From positions 1,426,001 through 1,490,000 of the forward strand of contig NW_026944385.1 in NCBI RefSeq assembly GCF_033439725.1: a stretch of DNA of 64,000 nucleotides, written 5' to 3'. The DNA comes from Neurospora tetraspora. Taxonomy: Eukaryota; Ascomycota; Sordariomycetes; Sordariales; Sordariaceae. A program made the position numbers and the translations under genes. The notes under the pieces are model-generated. The model was given only the letters and a program-made list of their open reading frames with translations. It did no database searches and was not told the DNA's origin. Shown here piece by piece: positions 43,732-55,633 of this stretch (within the stretch, counting starts at the first letter, position 1; each line of letters begins with the position of its first letter).

Positions 43732-44784
43732 TCATATTGCCAATACACGAAACAAGCGGTTGGCTTGACATATACCCAACCCATCGTTTCGTAGTATTCT
43801 TCCGGCTGGTAATGGATCCAACCGGTCATGTCGCGGTACATCTTTACTCCCTCCGGGCTGAGTGTTGCCCAAGCCCATTTTATCCAACAAGAACCTCTGA
43901 ATGTCAAGATTACTAGTGCATACAGCCAACATAAGAGGGTGATGTGACGTGTGACGAGGACCGGACAATGCACTTAACCCTCCCTCAGTACACGTACGAA
44001 ATGGACAAAGGCCGACGGAGCTTGACTTCATCACGCTAACCCCGTTGTTCAGAAGATAGCAAATGATAGTGCTGTGGTTGAAGACAGTGCCGAGGTCCAA
44101 GGCATGCCAAAAATATCTTGGGCGTTTACCTGGTTCTCAGAAAGTGGGTTCTCGGATGTTGTCGAGAAAGGTGTAAGATGAGTCTCACGATGCTGTTTTT
44201 GGCTCATGGTGGTCGCTGTAGTCCTCAGGCTCGTACTCAACATACTTCTCGTAGTCATGCCAGTGATTGTAATCGGCGTAAGTCTCATAATCATCCCAGC
44301 TGCTTTCCCCATCGTACCCAGCCTCGCCATCGCCGTCGATGTCCCTTAATCTCAGAGGCCCGAAGCGCTTCATGATGCTCTTCCAAGCCTTGGTATGCTC
44401 TGGTTCGAATAATTGAGTGTAAGTTTCTGGTTTGTGCTGACATAGCTTCCGCCAAATTTGCTTCAAGCGGGCGCTCCGGGTTTTGTCAAGTTTGTTGGCT
44501 GTTCGAAGGTCAGAGTCGGCATTCTTCAACAAAGGCCGACGAGAGGTCCACGCTTGTTCCAGGTTGGCACCCGCAGCATGGGAGAGCTCAAGAGTTCGCA
44601 GGTTTCCAATCATAGCTGCCCAAAAGAGCGCTGTGGGTGAGCCGGTCTTGCAATCGAGCTTGTAGAGGACTGGGTTGAGGATGTCGTAAAAGCGCCGGCT
44701 GACCCTGACGAGTGACGCGAGTTCTTGGAACGACCCGAGATGGCGCGGGATCTCGTAGATCATTTCGAGTGGGAGGTTCTCCAT
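43732..44784 (-). pseudogene. F-box/ankyrin-like protein, family member 2, broken
   Basis: From MENLPLEMIYEI at 44784 the frame follows the family: LVRVSRRFYDILNPVLYKLD, then TGSPTALFWAAMIGNLRTLE, then LSHAAGANLEQAW. It continues through a Tyr/Asp/Glu-rich central region to EPKTAS, where TGA (44185-44187) ends it. The same frame continues on the far side with a second TGA and then FWHALDLGTVFNHSTIICYL, matching WWHALDLAVLFRHFDVIRYL of member 1. The C-terminal end then switches frame. Both internal stops lie where CGA would be expected, a change RIP makes (CGA to TGA). Either the gene is dead or it makes a truncated 199-residue F-box protein lacking the second ankyrin unit. It is the family copy closest to the 8.7-kb degraded block. 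Confidence 0.75.
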
Positions 44785-45260
44785 GTTGTGTTTAGTGGTG
44801 GTCTGGGTTTTGGCCGATTTCCATAGACTCCGATGGAGCGTGAGGCTGTGGGTAGAATGTGAACCGGAAAACAAAGGATGGCAATATCGTCGCGTAGAGA
44901 TGGTGTCTCTTCGGTCTCACAATAGAGGTAGAGAAAGGGCATCAACCCAAGTTGGTAGTGGAGTGGAATGCTGGATGTTCCCCTGGAGAAATTGGGACTC
45001 GTCGGACGGTCAGAAAAGAAAGGGAATTGTGTGTGAGCGGCGAAACAGGAGGTACTGCAGCCGGCCACAAACTGGTTAGGGCACGAGGCCCAAGTTACGT
45101 ATTCTGGCACAAGGGGAAGGAACAATCTCCACTTGGAAGATTTTCGGCGCATATGGAACGTACAAGACTGAAGGAAGGTGCGCCTCGCAGGTCGTTCTGG
45201 GCAAACAGAAACGCCATGCCAACGGCAGGAAGTCGCATATTGCCAACCGATACTTACCTG
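44785..45260. other. Upstream region of F-box gene 2 up to the AT-rich block
   Basis: No gene is seen. Composition is still normal to the inverted repeat at 45261. Confidence 0.5.
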
Positions 45261-45290
45261 TACCGGGAAGGCGGGGGTCTAGCGAACAGC
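45261..45290 (+). repeat. Left terminal inverted repeat of the 8.7-kb block
   Basis: This pairs with 53922-53950. The inner half TCTAGCGAACAG matches TTTAGCGAACAG on the right, the difference being a RIP-type transition. Confidence 0.75.
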
Positions 45291-45309
45291 AAATTGACTG
45301 TCAATTGAT

Positions 45310-45540
45310 TGTTGGGGGGTCGTAAACGTTGGGATTTTTTCAAATGTTTTAGTGGCTGTTCGAAATTTTTTCAACATTTACCGAAATAAACGTTTAAATG
45401 CATCTAAGCGTTTATCCAGGCAAACGTTTTCCCTGCCAAGCGTTGGAACCCTACTAAACGTTAAAATTATTAAACATTTATAGTACATCAACCGTTCATT
45501 AAATATTTAATGAATATTCGGCCAAAGTAAACGTTTATAT
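45310..45540. repeat. Subterminal AAACGTT-like motif cluster, left
   Basis: About nine copies or near-copies of the word YAAMCGTTW (TAAACGTT, TAAGCGTT, CAAACGTT, CAAGCGTT, CAACCGTT) fall within 230 bp of the left end. The spacing is irregular. Confidence 0.6.
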
Positions 45541-48500
45541 ATTGTAAGCTTAAAATCTAGGCCTGAGAGAGCCCGGATCGGGTCCAGATTCTAGTCGGTA
45601 CCCTATATAACCCTAACCCACCACCCGCCGCCCTACCTTACACCCGGTTAGCTAGCGCACTTCCTATACGAACCCAATGCACATACTAAGTAATTCAATC
45701 GCCAGCGCCACGCTAGGCAATACATATAGGCTACACTAATATTTCGCTACACTGCTAAAATTATACATTATAGGTATTACTTACGAAAATAATTAAATTA
45801 ATAAAACGGTATTATAAAAATAACTAATACCTTTAGACTTAGGAAACTTATATAAAACTAAAATACTAGTCGACGTAAAGGAAATCTTTGCTATCTTCAT
45901 TATATACCTATTCGCCGTCAGCTTGCTGTATAAATAGTATTATATATATATCCGTTATAATTATTCTAGAAAGCCCGACTATAAGGCTATCTTCGATATC
46001 ATAAATTAGTAGGCTGGTAAAAGGGTTAACGAAGCCATTATATACTAGCTTAACGGACGAAATAATTAAGAAAACCCTAAATTATTCTATACTTATAAAT
46101 ATATAATAAATTAAAATTATTTATTAGTATTTTTAATTTCTTTTATACATACCGTAAATTACTTTATACGTAAAGATCTACTCTAGGCGTGCCTTAATCA
46201 AGCCAACGTTACCGCTAATATCAGTATACTCAAATTCGATAAATTCGCCCCTTTCCTTAGTAATACGCTTACTGGTTTTCTTAATTAAACCTACGGAAAA
46301 GGTTAGTATACTAACTTATATAGGGGCAGATTTGTCAATAGTAAGTAGAATATATATTCCAATATATACCCAAAGCTAGGGAAAATATCCTTATATAATA
46401 AAAGTACTACCTTATAGTATAGTATATAATCGAAAGCGTTAGTACACCGTATAGTAAAACGGTATTTATATTCTATAAAGCGTATTAACCACGTAGAGAA
46501 GGTATATATATATTTAGGAAAATACAATTTAGCTAAGGTAATTTCGCATAAAAAAAAATATTTTAAAACTTACGTATTATTCTACAATACCTTTTTCTAC
46601 TACTTTAATTACTATAAACCCTTTATTAAGATAGTCAATACTCGATTATAATCGTCTTTATATACATTTATTAATTATTATCAGAACTAAGTATTTATTT
46701 TCATTTATTTAATTGGGAGGTGTACTGCACGAATAGCTTCCTAATTTAATCGAATAATTATATTAATATTATTATATTGAAGAGCATCGAAGGGTTTAAA
46801 ATATAGCGATGGTTTAGCAATAACGGTAGCGGCAAATATCTCGTCCCAATCGGCGGCAATACCAAGCAATTATTTCGTGCTTGCAAGAATTGATAAAAAT
46901 AGCAACGGAACGGCCTATTATAAAACCTTAATTTAATTGGCGAAGTCGGTCTCGTTATCGAATCTATTAAGGAAGAAGAATCGAATAGTTTATATAAAGA
47001 ATTCCCAAGCAAACAAATCTTTTTCCGGAAATCGATAATTAATGTAGTAAATTACTTTCTTCTAAAGCTTAATATATATATGCATTAATATTATTCCCAG
47101 CGGCGACGTCAATTAATTTACTTATATTTTAATTCAAATACTATAACTATACAAATTAAAATAAGACCGTATTCATCTACGACATTAGGATAATAAAGAT
47201 TAATATATACGTTCGGGCGTAATATAAAAAGCTAATACTTATTCGATTTAATTAACTTAAACCCAATAACGTCAACGGCGATCATTAACGTCTCTATATC
47301 TTCAACATTTTATAAAGCAATAACAATACTAACAACCGTCGGGCTAAATACTATTAAACCCGGGCTACTAACTACAATTAGAATAATATTTCCCAACGAA
47401 TCGAAGAATATACTACAACGCTTTATAGCGGCTATTTTAATTACTTTTAATATAGCGCTAACGTACAATTAGAAAAGATATTAACTTTTTTTTACCTACT
47501 TAGTATAGGTATAATAGTCTCGATTTTTAGCCGGTAATTAATCAATAAACGTTAGGATATTAGTACGAACATTTTCAATAAATATTTTAATTAATACATC
47601 GACCTCATCTACTAAGCATCCAATTACCTATTTATTTAGATAATTATTAATTTCTTTCTTATATACCAATATAAAAGAATCAACAGTATACTTCTTAATA
47701 AATTTAAACTTCCTATAATTCCCTAGCCAAAAACGCAATACTAAAACGATTATTACCAACTATTATCCGCCTTCCCGGAGCGAATACAATAATATGTAGT
47801 ATAGCAATTACAAGCTCCTCTAACCAATTAAACGAAGAAATCGACAGAGGGCTCTAATATAATGAGTATTGCCGGATAATATTAATATTTAGTCCATAAA
47901 AAGGATATATATTATTTTAATTAAATTACTAAATTCAGAATATATAGAATTAGGAGGGCGCGCTTTTATAATATCTAATACCGGGAATATATATATCAAC
48001 TCGGGATCTTTAATAGCCAGGCCGAATTCATTAACCCTTACTTCGAATCTACCCTTATAGCTTTTACTTCCGACTATCGTAATTAACCTTAAAAACTTAC
48101 GTTAACGTATAATTTCGTAATAGTATCATTAATTCTCGCTATTAGAAAGATCGAATTCTAAATTACCCTTATCGGTTAGGGTTACTTTATAAAATCGATA
48201 CCTCTATTTAGCTATTAGACGACGGAATTTAAAGTTGTCTTACTATTAGGGAAAATTACTGATAATAACGAAAATTATCCCTAAAACGAAAATAGCTTAT
48301 TCTCGGATATCGATAATTTAACCATTTTCAAACTTTCGAATGCTATACCCGAGTCTCACCTAGACTTATTCGTCATCGGAACTATAGGGCCCAATATAAT
48401 AGGCGTAATATTCATCTATTTTAAACGATCCAGCTTTTTAAATATTATAATAGAAACGTATATACTTATAATAAATTTAGATATAGTACGATATAAACTG

Positions 48501-50584
48501 AACCCGTTAGTAAATAGTATAAATAATATTATACGTACCAGAATATTACGTGTAACGAGCGTATCGATTAAAATTTATCGTATAAATTCTTAAATTTCTA
48601 ATTCCCTTCGAATTATATAGTATTTATATAGCAGAATAAAACGTTATAACAGTACGTTAACTTTTCGGCGTACTACAAGTTTAATTAATCTAATAATATA
48701 TTATACTATATTACTGTCTAATTAAACGGAACTACCGAATACAAAATTATAATAGGTTTTGAAGTTTTGGAGGTAATATATTTTTATCGACGATACAAAT
48801 ATTATAAAATCTTCTAGAACAATATATTTATTATTTAGGATATATTATTCAGTTAGGAAGCTTTTTATTATAATAATTAATATTTATATACTTAATACGG
48901 TTTTTATTAATTAGACGAACGGTTCAATCCTATTTAAAATATTATTTTTTTCCGTTAAAGGGTCTTAACGTTAATTACACTATACTTCAACGATTTTACC
49001 AAAATAATATTTACTTGTATTATTACTAATTTCATAGGTTTTATATTTTTAATAATAATAAGTATATACAATTATATTAAATAGGAAAATAACTTTACTT
49101 TTTCAGGTATATACAGATTTACTAGAAATAATCCTAATCGACGATACTTATACCCTTAAATACTATAATTCGGTTAGATTATCGATTAATATAGCCATAC
49201 TAAAATAGAATTAAATACTTATATTATTTTATAAAAAGAAATACATATATTATACAATATTAAAAAAAAAAAAGTCATATATCGTAATCTAGCTAATATA
49301 TTCGATCTACTTACAACGAACGCTTACTAATTTCTCTATATTCATAAAGATTAGCGCTTTCCGGATTTCTATAAAGGGTAAGCGTTACTTTACCCTATTC
49401 TTTAGAGTAGTAATACTTACAAGTAATTTAAAAATAACATCGTATATTTCCTAGAATTGATTTACTACCGTATACCTTTATAGGATTTCTTTAAAGCTAC
49501 TATACATTATATTGGAAATACTATTCAACTACGCCTATATGCCTAATACTATACTAAAATTGGATAATATAATACTTTTCCTATTATATAATAAAGGTTC
49601 AAAATTATCGCCTTCAATACTTCTACTTTACTAATACTATAACCTTCTACTAATTCTTATCTAACTATTAAAAGGGAGAGGCGGAGGAAGGGGCGGTATA
49701 TACCGTATACTATATACAATATTATTAGAAATATAATTTAATAGTAGAGGATAGCAGGGGGTTAATATAATAATTATAGGCGGCAGTAACTTAACTAGTT
49801 CGACTTTTTCGTCCTCCTTATCGAAAACCTTATTATTATTAAATGGTTCATCAGGTATAAATTAATAATCGGCTAGCTACTACAACTCTTATATAATTAG
49901 AATATCTTCGTTATGAACAATTAAAATATTAATATCCAGATTATTATTTAATTATAGAATTCGCTCAATAAATTTAACATCGTGAAAATCCTTATATATA
50001 TTAATTAACGATTTTTCTAGGTCGTACTCTAATATATATTAAATTTACGGTAGTACAGTTAAGAAAGGCGCTATTATCGAAGTCGAAATAATTAGAATTA
50101 AAATCCTATTACTCAATTCTTAGGATAATTAATTAGGTTAATAAATTAGGCTATTCGCTATATATTCGTAGTATTTCCGCTTAAATTACCGCCGCGATGA
50201 ACGCTGCGAGCCGATACAATTATTATCCCAACGATATTTTAACCGGTAGGAGGAGAGGTAATAAAGAATTAAGGAGGGGTAATAAAATAAAGCAATATTA
50301 TCGGTCGCCTACGCATATTACTTCTAACAACCGATATAAAATATAGCTTTATAATAATATTATCTACTTATATGGTAGGGTCGAAAAATAATAGTACGAC
50401 GGACGATAATAATAGTAAAGTTAAAGTTGAGGTTGAGGTTTGCGACACAATAGTTAAAATTCAATTAAAGCTGTTGGAAGGTATCGATCGACGAGTGGAT
50501 ACGGTACGAAGGTAAGGTTAATACGGCTGTGTGGAGCGTTTAAAGTGGAGCAGAATGGTATGTAGAATGTGGAGAATAGTAGTA

Positions 50585-51050
50585 GATTGGTCGAGATATT
50601 GATGAGTGTCTAAGATACATTTCTTTTCCTCTTTCCTCGAGGGAAGCCCTCTTCAAATAGACTTTTTGGATCAATGAGTCATCGAGTGACAAAACCGTTT
50701 GTACCTTTAGAATCGTTATTTTCTGATGATTCCAACGGTAGTCTGGTTATTCTTATATGTTAGCCGTAGAGTCCGGAATTCGAATCCGAACGCAAAAGTC
50801 TTCTCGGACTTCTTTCTTCACTTCTACTCCATATGGTCGTCATATGACGAAACCGTTTATACGGTCGGAAACGTCGTGTTCCGTTCTTTCCAATAAAATT
50901 ACGTATGACTTCGTTCGACTGACGTTGAGGCCGGAATTCGACTACGAAGGTCGAGGTCTAGATTTTCCTCTAGGTTTTCTTCCGGATTCTATTCAGGGTT
51001 GATCCCTGTTGCAAATCGAACATTTCTTTAGGACCGGAATTTTTCTCCGG
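50585..51050. repeat. GC-richer island with two diverged tandem units of about 175 bp
   Basis: Within the AT-rich block this stretch keeps more GC. Two halves share landmarks in the same order: GACAAAACCGTTTGTAC near 50690 against GACGAAACCGTTTATAC near 50848, and GAGTCCGGAATTCGA near 50768 against GAGGCCGGAATTCGA near 50927. An 81-codon ORF here has no features I recognise. Confidence 0.6.
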
Positions 51051-53090
51051 TTATAAAAATAGTATTTATATATAAAAATATAAATTTTATTTTTCTACTT
51101 ATATATTATTATATAAGCCCCTAAATCTAGTATAAGTCCATTATTATCATTATATATATATTAAGTCTATAATAACTAACAAAAGCTTTGGCCGGGCGCG
51201 GTACGGCTGTATTTTAAAATTGCCCAATTTTGAATTTATTTGCTAAAAATTATAGTTAACGTACGGCCTTTGATTACTTTGAGTACTTCGACTATATAGT
51301 AAATATAATTTTAGGAAGCGTGCAAAACGTAAGAAAAGGTAATAAAATATTTGTGAATTTTATTTTCGATCGTTAGAAAATTATATATAAATATACGAAG
51401 TATTGTAATTAATTAGTAGTAAATCGCTACTTACTTATTAATATACTTAGGTAAACCAGTAGTAAAATTCCCATTACACCAGTAATTATTATATTCTGCT
51501 ACGCCTATTTTCCTAAAAAGTAATAATAGAATTAAATATTATAAGAATAATAATAATATAGAAATAATAATAAGGAAAAAAAAAAGAAAAAACGAAGTTG
51601 TGGAAAGAAACTTAGTATATTAGCCCGATAGAAATAATATAAATACAAACCTGACTTATTGGCGGTAAAATAGATCTTTATTTTCGTCCTCCTCTTCGGA
51701 CTCCGAATTTTCGTCCTTAGTCGGAATAGCTGATATATTTTCCTTAACTTTCTTCTTTGCCCTCTTAGCCTTTCTCTTCGCCCTCTTAGCCTTTCTCTTC
51801 GCCCTCTTCTCCTTTTTCCTCGCCGCCCTTTCCATTTTCTTTTACAATTTCTATTAGGCTACGGCCCGGCGTTTAATTTCCTCGGCTCTCCGTTAAGCCT
51901 CTTCTTCATCCTCATCTTCGGAATCGGCGGGGATGGGAATAATAGTTATTTTAGCAATTAGAAATTCCCTAGATACCTTTTATACTTAAATATAATTTAG
52001 TATAGGTATTTATAATATAAGATATAATAAATAATATACGTTTTTATAAGGATTACACTTAATAGGCGTTTTCGTCTTAAAATTCGCTTAGGAAATGCTA
52101 ATAGTAATAAAATACTTATAGGATGGAATGGCTTTGTAATTATTAAGGAGGGTTTCCTTCTACTTTATTTTTATAAGCAGATTTTCTGTACTACCCCAGA
52201 TATAATTAATATATTGGAAGATAAGCTCCTACTAGTATTCTATATAGGTTACTAGTATATATCTACTTAGGATATAATAATATATTTATTACGATAATAA
52301 ATACGATTAGAACGAAGGGAACCTTTAATATTAAGGAAGACCTTAATATATTTATAAGTAATATAGAAGTTTTCCCAATTCCAAGTATCCGATATCTTCT
52401 TTCGGATAATATCGTCCAGTATTCAGATAGAAGGATTTATAATATCTATATTACCCGTCTCCTCTATAGTCAAATCTTTTTAACTATACTTATAAAAATA
52501 TTAATATAATAAATAGAATAAATAAAGTAATAAACTTATAAGAGCTACATAGATTATTTCGAATTAGACGCGGCGGTTGTTATTAATTAACTTCTTCTAT
52601 AATATATCTTAGAACATATATTCGGGAATTTATAGAATATAATATTAATTATATTAAAGTCTATATATTATATTTCTAATAGTAATATTAGGATTTAATA
52701 TACTATATTAAGTCCGTAAACAAACTTTATAATAGGAATAATACGGGCATTTTTAATTTCTCTATAAATAAAGTGCTCTAACTGTAATTCCTTATTTATG
52801 TGGGCTGCCTAAAGATTTCCTATTTCTTGGGCAGCGGTTATAACGTCGGGAATTTATTCGCCCAGGCGCCAACACTTTGCGGGAGCCTTCCGCTTAAAAT
52901 AACCAGAGGTAAAGGTAGCTTCTCTATCCTATTATATTATTAACTACTATATATTATAAAAATTGAAGATATAATTAGGTATATTAACGTTACTATTAGT
53001 ACTGTTAATACTATTATATATCTATAAATTCTTAATTAGAATAGCAATATGGTAAAATATTATATTGTAAATACGTACGGACGGCCTAAT

Positions 53091-53137
53091 TTATTATTAC
53101 TACTATTATTGCTACTATTGTTGCTACTATTATTGCG
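53091..53137. repeat. Imperfect trinucleotide array
   Basis: A run of TTATTACTACTATTATTGCT-type triplets. On the minus strand it reads as AAT/AGT/AGC codons. It may be a decayed coding Gln/Asn/Ser repeat or a simple microsatellite. Confidence 0.6.
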
Positions 53138-53639
53138 TAGAAGGAGGGGTAGAGGAAGTTTGACCGGCTAAGCGTTAGAAGGCGGCGAGGACGGCGTTGA
53201 GATTACTTCTATCTTACTTTTTTATTTACTTCTATATTAATATATTATATTATTGCGGTATATAGTATTATAATATTTATATTTAAATTCTTTAGAACTT
53301 CGGTAAATATTACCTAATTTATAGTAGCGCTACTACTAGGGGGTACGGGAGGACTACCTCTAAGGGGCAGAGCAGCTATTAGTATAGTAAAAGAAGAAAG
53401 AAAGACGGGAAAACGGATATATAAGGGTATAAGATATAAGGACGGGCGACGATAGTATAGGTATAAACGACGGGAATAATAAAGTTAATAAAGTAGGCGG
53501 GCGGTTGTAAGTAGTTTATCGGGTCGAAACTTTATAAATTAAAGGTATATCGCTGCCCAGAAATTATAAAGTGTACTATATACGAAGTCCGTGTATGCGC
53601 TTTACTACTATATACTATTAGAAATTTATATACCCTAAC

Positions 53640-53900
53640 TTTTATTAAATATTTACATTTATAAACATTTTACTAATTTAAACATTATACTTCTATTACT
53701 ATAAATATATAGTAAATAAATGGTTCAGTACCTACTAGTTATTAATTAATAATTTACCCCTTGCAAACGTTACCCCAACGCTAACCCATACCTAAACGTT
53801 TATTTATATCAACCATTTGGAAATATATCTGGCTATATCAACCGTTAATCAACGCTTCGTAAACGTTTGTTGCAAAACCAACTGTTAAATTACAGTTCGA
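53640..53900. repeat. Subterminal AAACGTT-like motif cluster, right
   Basis: The same word family recurs inside the right end (CAAACGTT, TAAACGTT twice, CAACCGTT, CAACCATT, TAAACATT). Confidence 0.6.
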
Positions 53901-53921
53901 AAATTTCAAACCATTTTCCTA

Positions 53922-53950
53922 CTGTTCGCTAAACCCCCCCTTCCCGGTAC
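53922..53950 (-). repeat. Right terminal inverted repeat of the 8.7-kb block
   Basis: In reverse complement this reads GTACCGGGAA, seven G, then TTTAGCGAACAG. It is the mirror of 45261-45290. Confidence 0.75.
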
Positions 53951-54502
53951 GGTACCAGGACGGGAGCAAAGTGCCGTTTACTCATAATCACGGGACGTGG
54001 ATCGGACTTTCGCATCGACTGAGTTTGATTACGTGCTCGGACTGCTCTTATTGCGCTTTCCAAACTTTACCTCTAGGTACGTACTTGATGCTATTCCAAA
54101 ACAACCCCATTGTTGAGAACCATGACGAGAACCATCCAACCCCTGAGACATGACTCGATATGTTACCGGCAGTTTCGTTGACACCATTCCGTAAAACACA
54201 CGCTGACCCATCGAGGGAAAGAAAAATGTAGACGCCTGCCCAAGTTGTCAACCTGCCCTGACTGTGATCCCCAGAGCACAGCAAGCCAGAGAAACATACC
54301 AGCACGAAATGGAGGACACTGACGATGTGCCGATAATTACCACTGTAGAGAAGAGCTTGTTAGCATCGCTTTATGCACGGACACCATTACCAGACGGCTG
54401 ATGGACAGGAACACCTACAGTTTTGTCGTCGGTGAATTCGCTGGGCATATTCTTGGGTAAAATCAAACAACAGCCGTCGCCCCTCCGGGTTCTCAAAATT
54501 AA
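53951..54502. other. Intergenic between the degraded block and F-box gene 3
   Basis: Composition returns to normal at once. No gene is seen; this is probably the 3' UTR of the minus-strand F-box gene. Confidence 0.5.
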
Positions 54503-55633
54503 TCACGCCGCCCAAGCGATTAGCCCAGCAAGACGCATCTGCATCGCATTCCAGCCGTGAACTTCCCGCAAAAAATCTTCCATATCCCGGCCCTCATCAG
54601 GCTCCTTGCACGCGACCAGCCCGAGGAGAGCGTGGACAAGGTATTTGAAATCCGCATGGTCTGGTCGCTCTGGCATGACGAGGAGAAGCGTGTCGCGGTC
54701 GCACCCTTGGTCGGGAGACGCAAAGGAAATGTCTTTTTGGCGGCAAAGCCCACGCGACATTCCATGTTGGACTCTGACTCCGTTCGCTACCAAATACCGA
54801 ATGATTTCCTTGCGCCCAAAATAGACAGCGAGGTCAATGGGATGCCACCAGAACAGTGGGTGGAGTCGCGGGTCTCGGCTAAGGGGGTTCTCCCCGGCGA
54901 AGTCCGGGTTATCGGTTCTTTCGAGCTCGATTTTCAGGTGGAAGAAGTCATTGCGCCAGGTGTATCTAGAGTCTTGGGAGGCCGTCTTGAGGAGCGGCTG
55001 TCCGGCTTCGTCCTTATCTTTGGGCCAAAGATGGTCTTCTTCGGAGTTAGGGGCTTCTTCAAGTTCGTAGGGCTCTTCCCATGGACCTTCGTCCACCACC
55101 CATTCTGTGTCGCTTTCTTCGTCGTTTTGCTCCTCTTCGACCGGCTCCTCGGGCGCTTGGTCAGGCGGGTTTTGGTCCCATTCGTTGGTGAAGTCCCCTG
55201 GGACGACGTCAGGGATCTCAGGCCAGCCATTATTGGTTGCCTCATCACTGTTGTCTTTGTCGTCCGCAGGGTCTGTCAATCGGAGTGCAACTTTCTGGTA
55301 GAAATCCGGGCTATGGCGGTAAGGGTTGGGCGGAAGATCTCGGAGCGGCTCCTTGGATGCCCAGGCCTGGTTGAGTGCCGCCCCGGCTTTATGAACTAAC
55401 TTGAGCGTTTCCAAGCTACCGACCTGGCAGGCCCAGAACAAGGCACACGGGCTTCCACTGCGTACATCCAGCTTGTAGAGCAAGGGGTTCAAGACTCGGT
55501 AAAACCACCTGTTGGTCCTGGCTAGGCTTGCCAGGTCAGCGAAGGAGTGACAGGACTCGGCGATCTGAAGTAGCGTTTCCACGGGAAGGCTTTCTAGAGT
55601 CCATGGTACTTTGGATGTCTGTTGGAGTGCCAT
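54503..55633 (-). CDS. F-box/ankyrin-like protein, family member 3
   Basis: The product has 376 residues, uninterrupted. The F-box is WTLESLPVETLLQIAESCHS with LASLARTNRWFYRVLN, followed by the family block LYKLDVRSGSPCALFWACQV and LETLKLVHKAGAALNQAW. A long acidic Pro/Glu/Asp-rich middle (EEPVEEEQNDEESDTEWV) is specific to this copy. Then come KTASQDSRYTWRNDFF, FWWHPIDLAVYFGRKEIIRY and LVANGVRVQHGMSRGLC, the second ankyrin-like unit, and a Cys-containing C-terminus. It probably acts as a substrate receptor of an SCF ubiquitin ligase; the target is unknown. The start is set at MALQQTSK, near the F-box, because the upstream extension looks like UTR. The KTAS junction and WH-DLAV motif are shared by all three members of the window. 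Confidence 0.82.
   Translation of the reverse strand: MALQQTSKVPWTLESLPVETLLQIAESCHSFADLASLARTNRWFYRVLNPLLYKLDVRSGSPCALFWACQVGSLETLKLVHKAGAALNQAWASKEPLRDLPPNPYRHSPDFYQKVALRLTDPADDKDNSDEATNNGWPEIPDVVPGDFTNEWDQNPPDQAPEEPVEEEQNDEESDTEWVVDEGPWEEPYELEEAPNSEEDHLWPKDKDEAGQPLLKTASQDSRYTWRNDFFHLKIELERTDNPDFAGENPLSRDPRLHPLFWWHPIDLAVYFGRKEIIRYLVANGVRVQHGMSRGLCRQKDISFASPDQGCDRDTLLLVMPERPDHADFKYLVHALLGLVACKEPDEGRDMEDFLREVHGWNAMQMRLAGLIAWAA

Larger units (their letters stand above)
45261..53950. mobile_element. Unclassified 8.7-kb RIP-degraded element with terminal inverted repeats
   Basis: The left edge (45261-45290: GTACCGGGAAGGCGGGGG, then TCTAGCGAACAG) is repeated in reverse complement at the right edge (53950-53922), with one indel and one C/T difference, giving a TIR of about 30 bp. 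TA on both outer edges could be a dinucleotide target duplication. Composition falls to extreme AT-richness exactly at these borders. Both ends carry many AAACGTTT-like words. Inside there is a remnant Lys/Arg-rich coding tail on the minus strand near 51650-51850, but I recognise no transposase with confidence. All frames are broken many times. It could be one large DNA element or a nest of several. I leave the family open. Confidence 0.6.

Noticed and set aside
50757-51002. 81-codon ORF in the GC-richer island of the 8.7-kb block
   Set aside because: It spans the two diverged repeat units and has no recognisable protein character.
54557-55399. 280-codon plus-strand ORF
   Set aside because: Antisense shadow of F-box gene 3, which has the family motifs on the minus strand.
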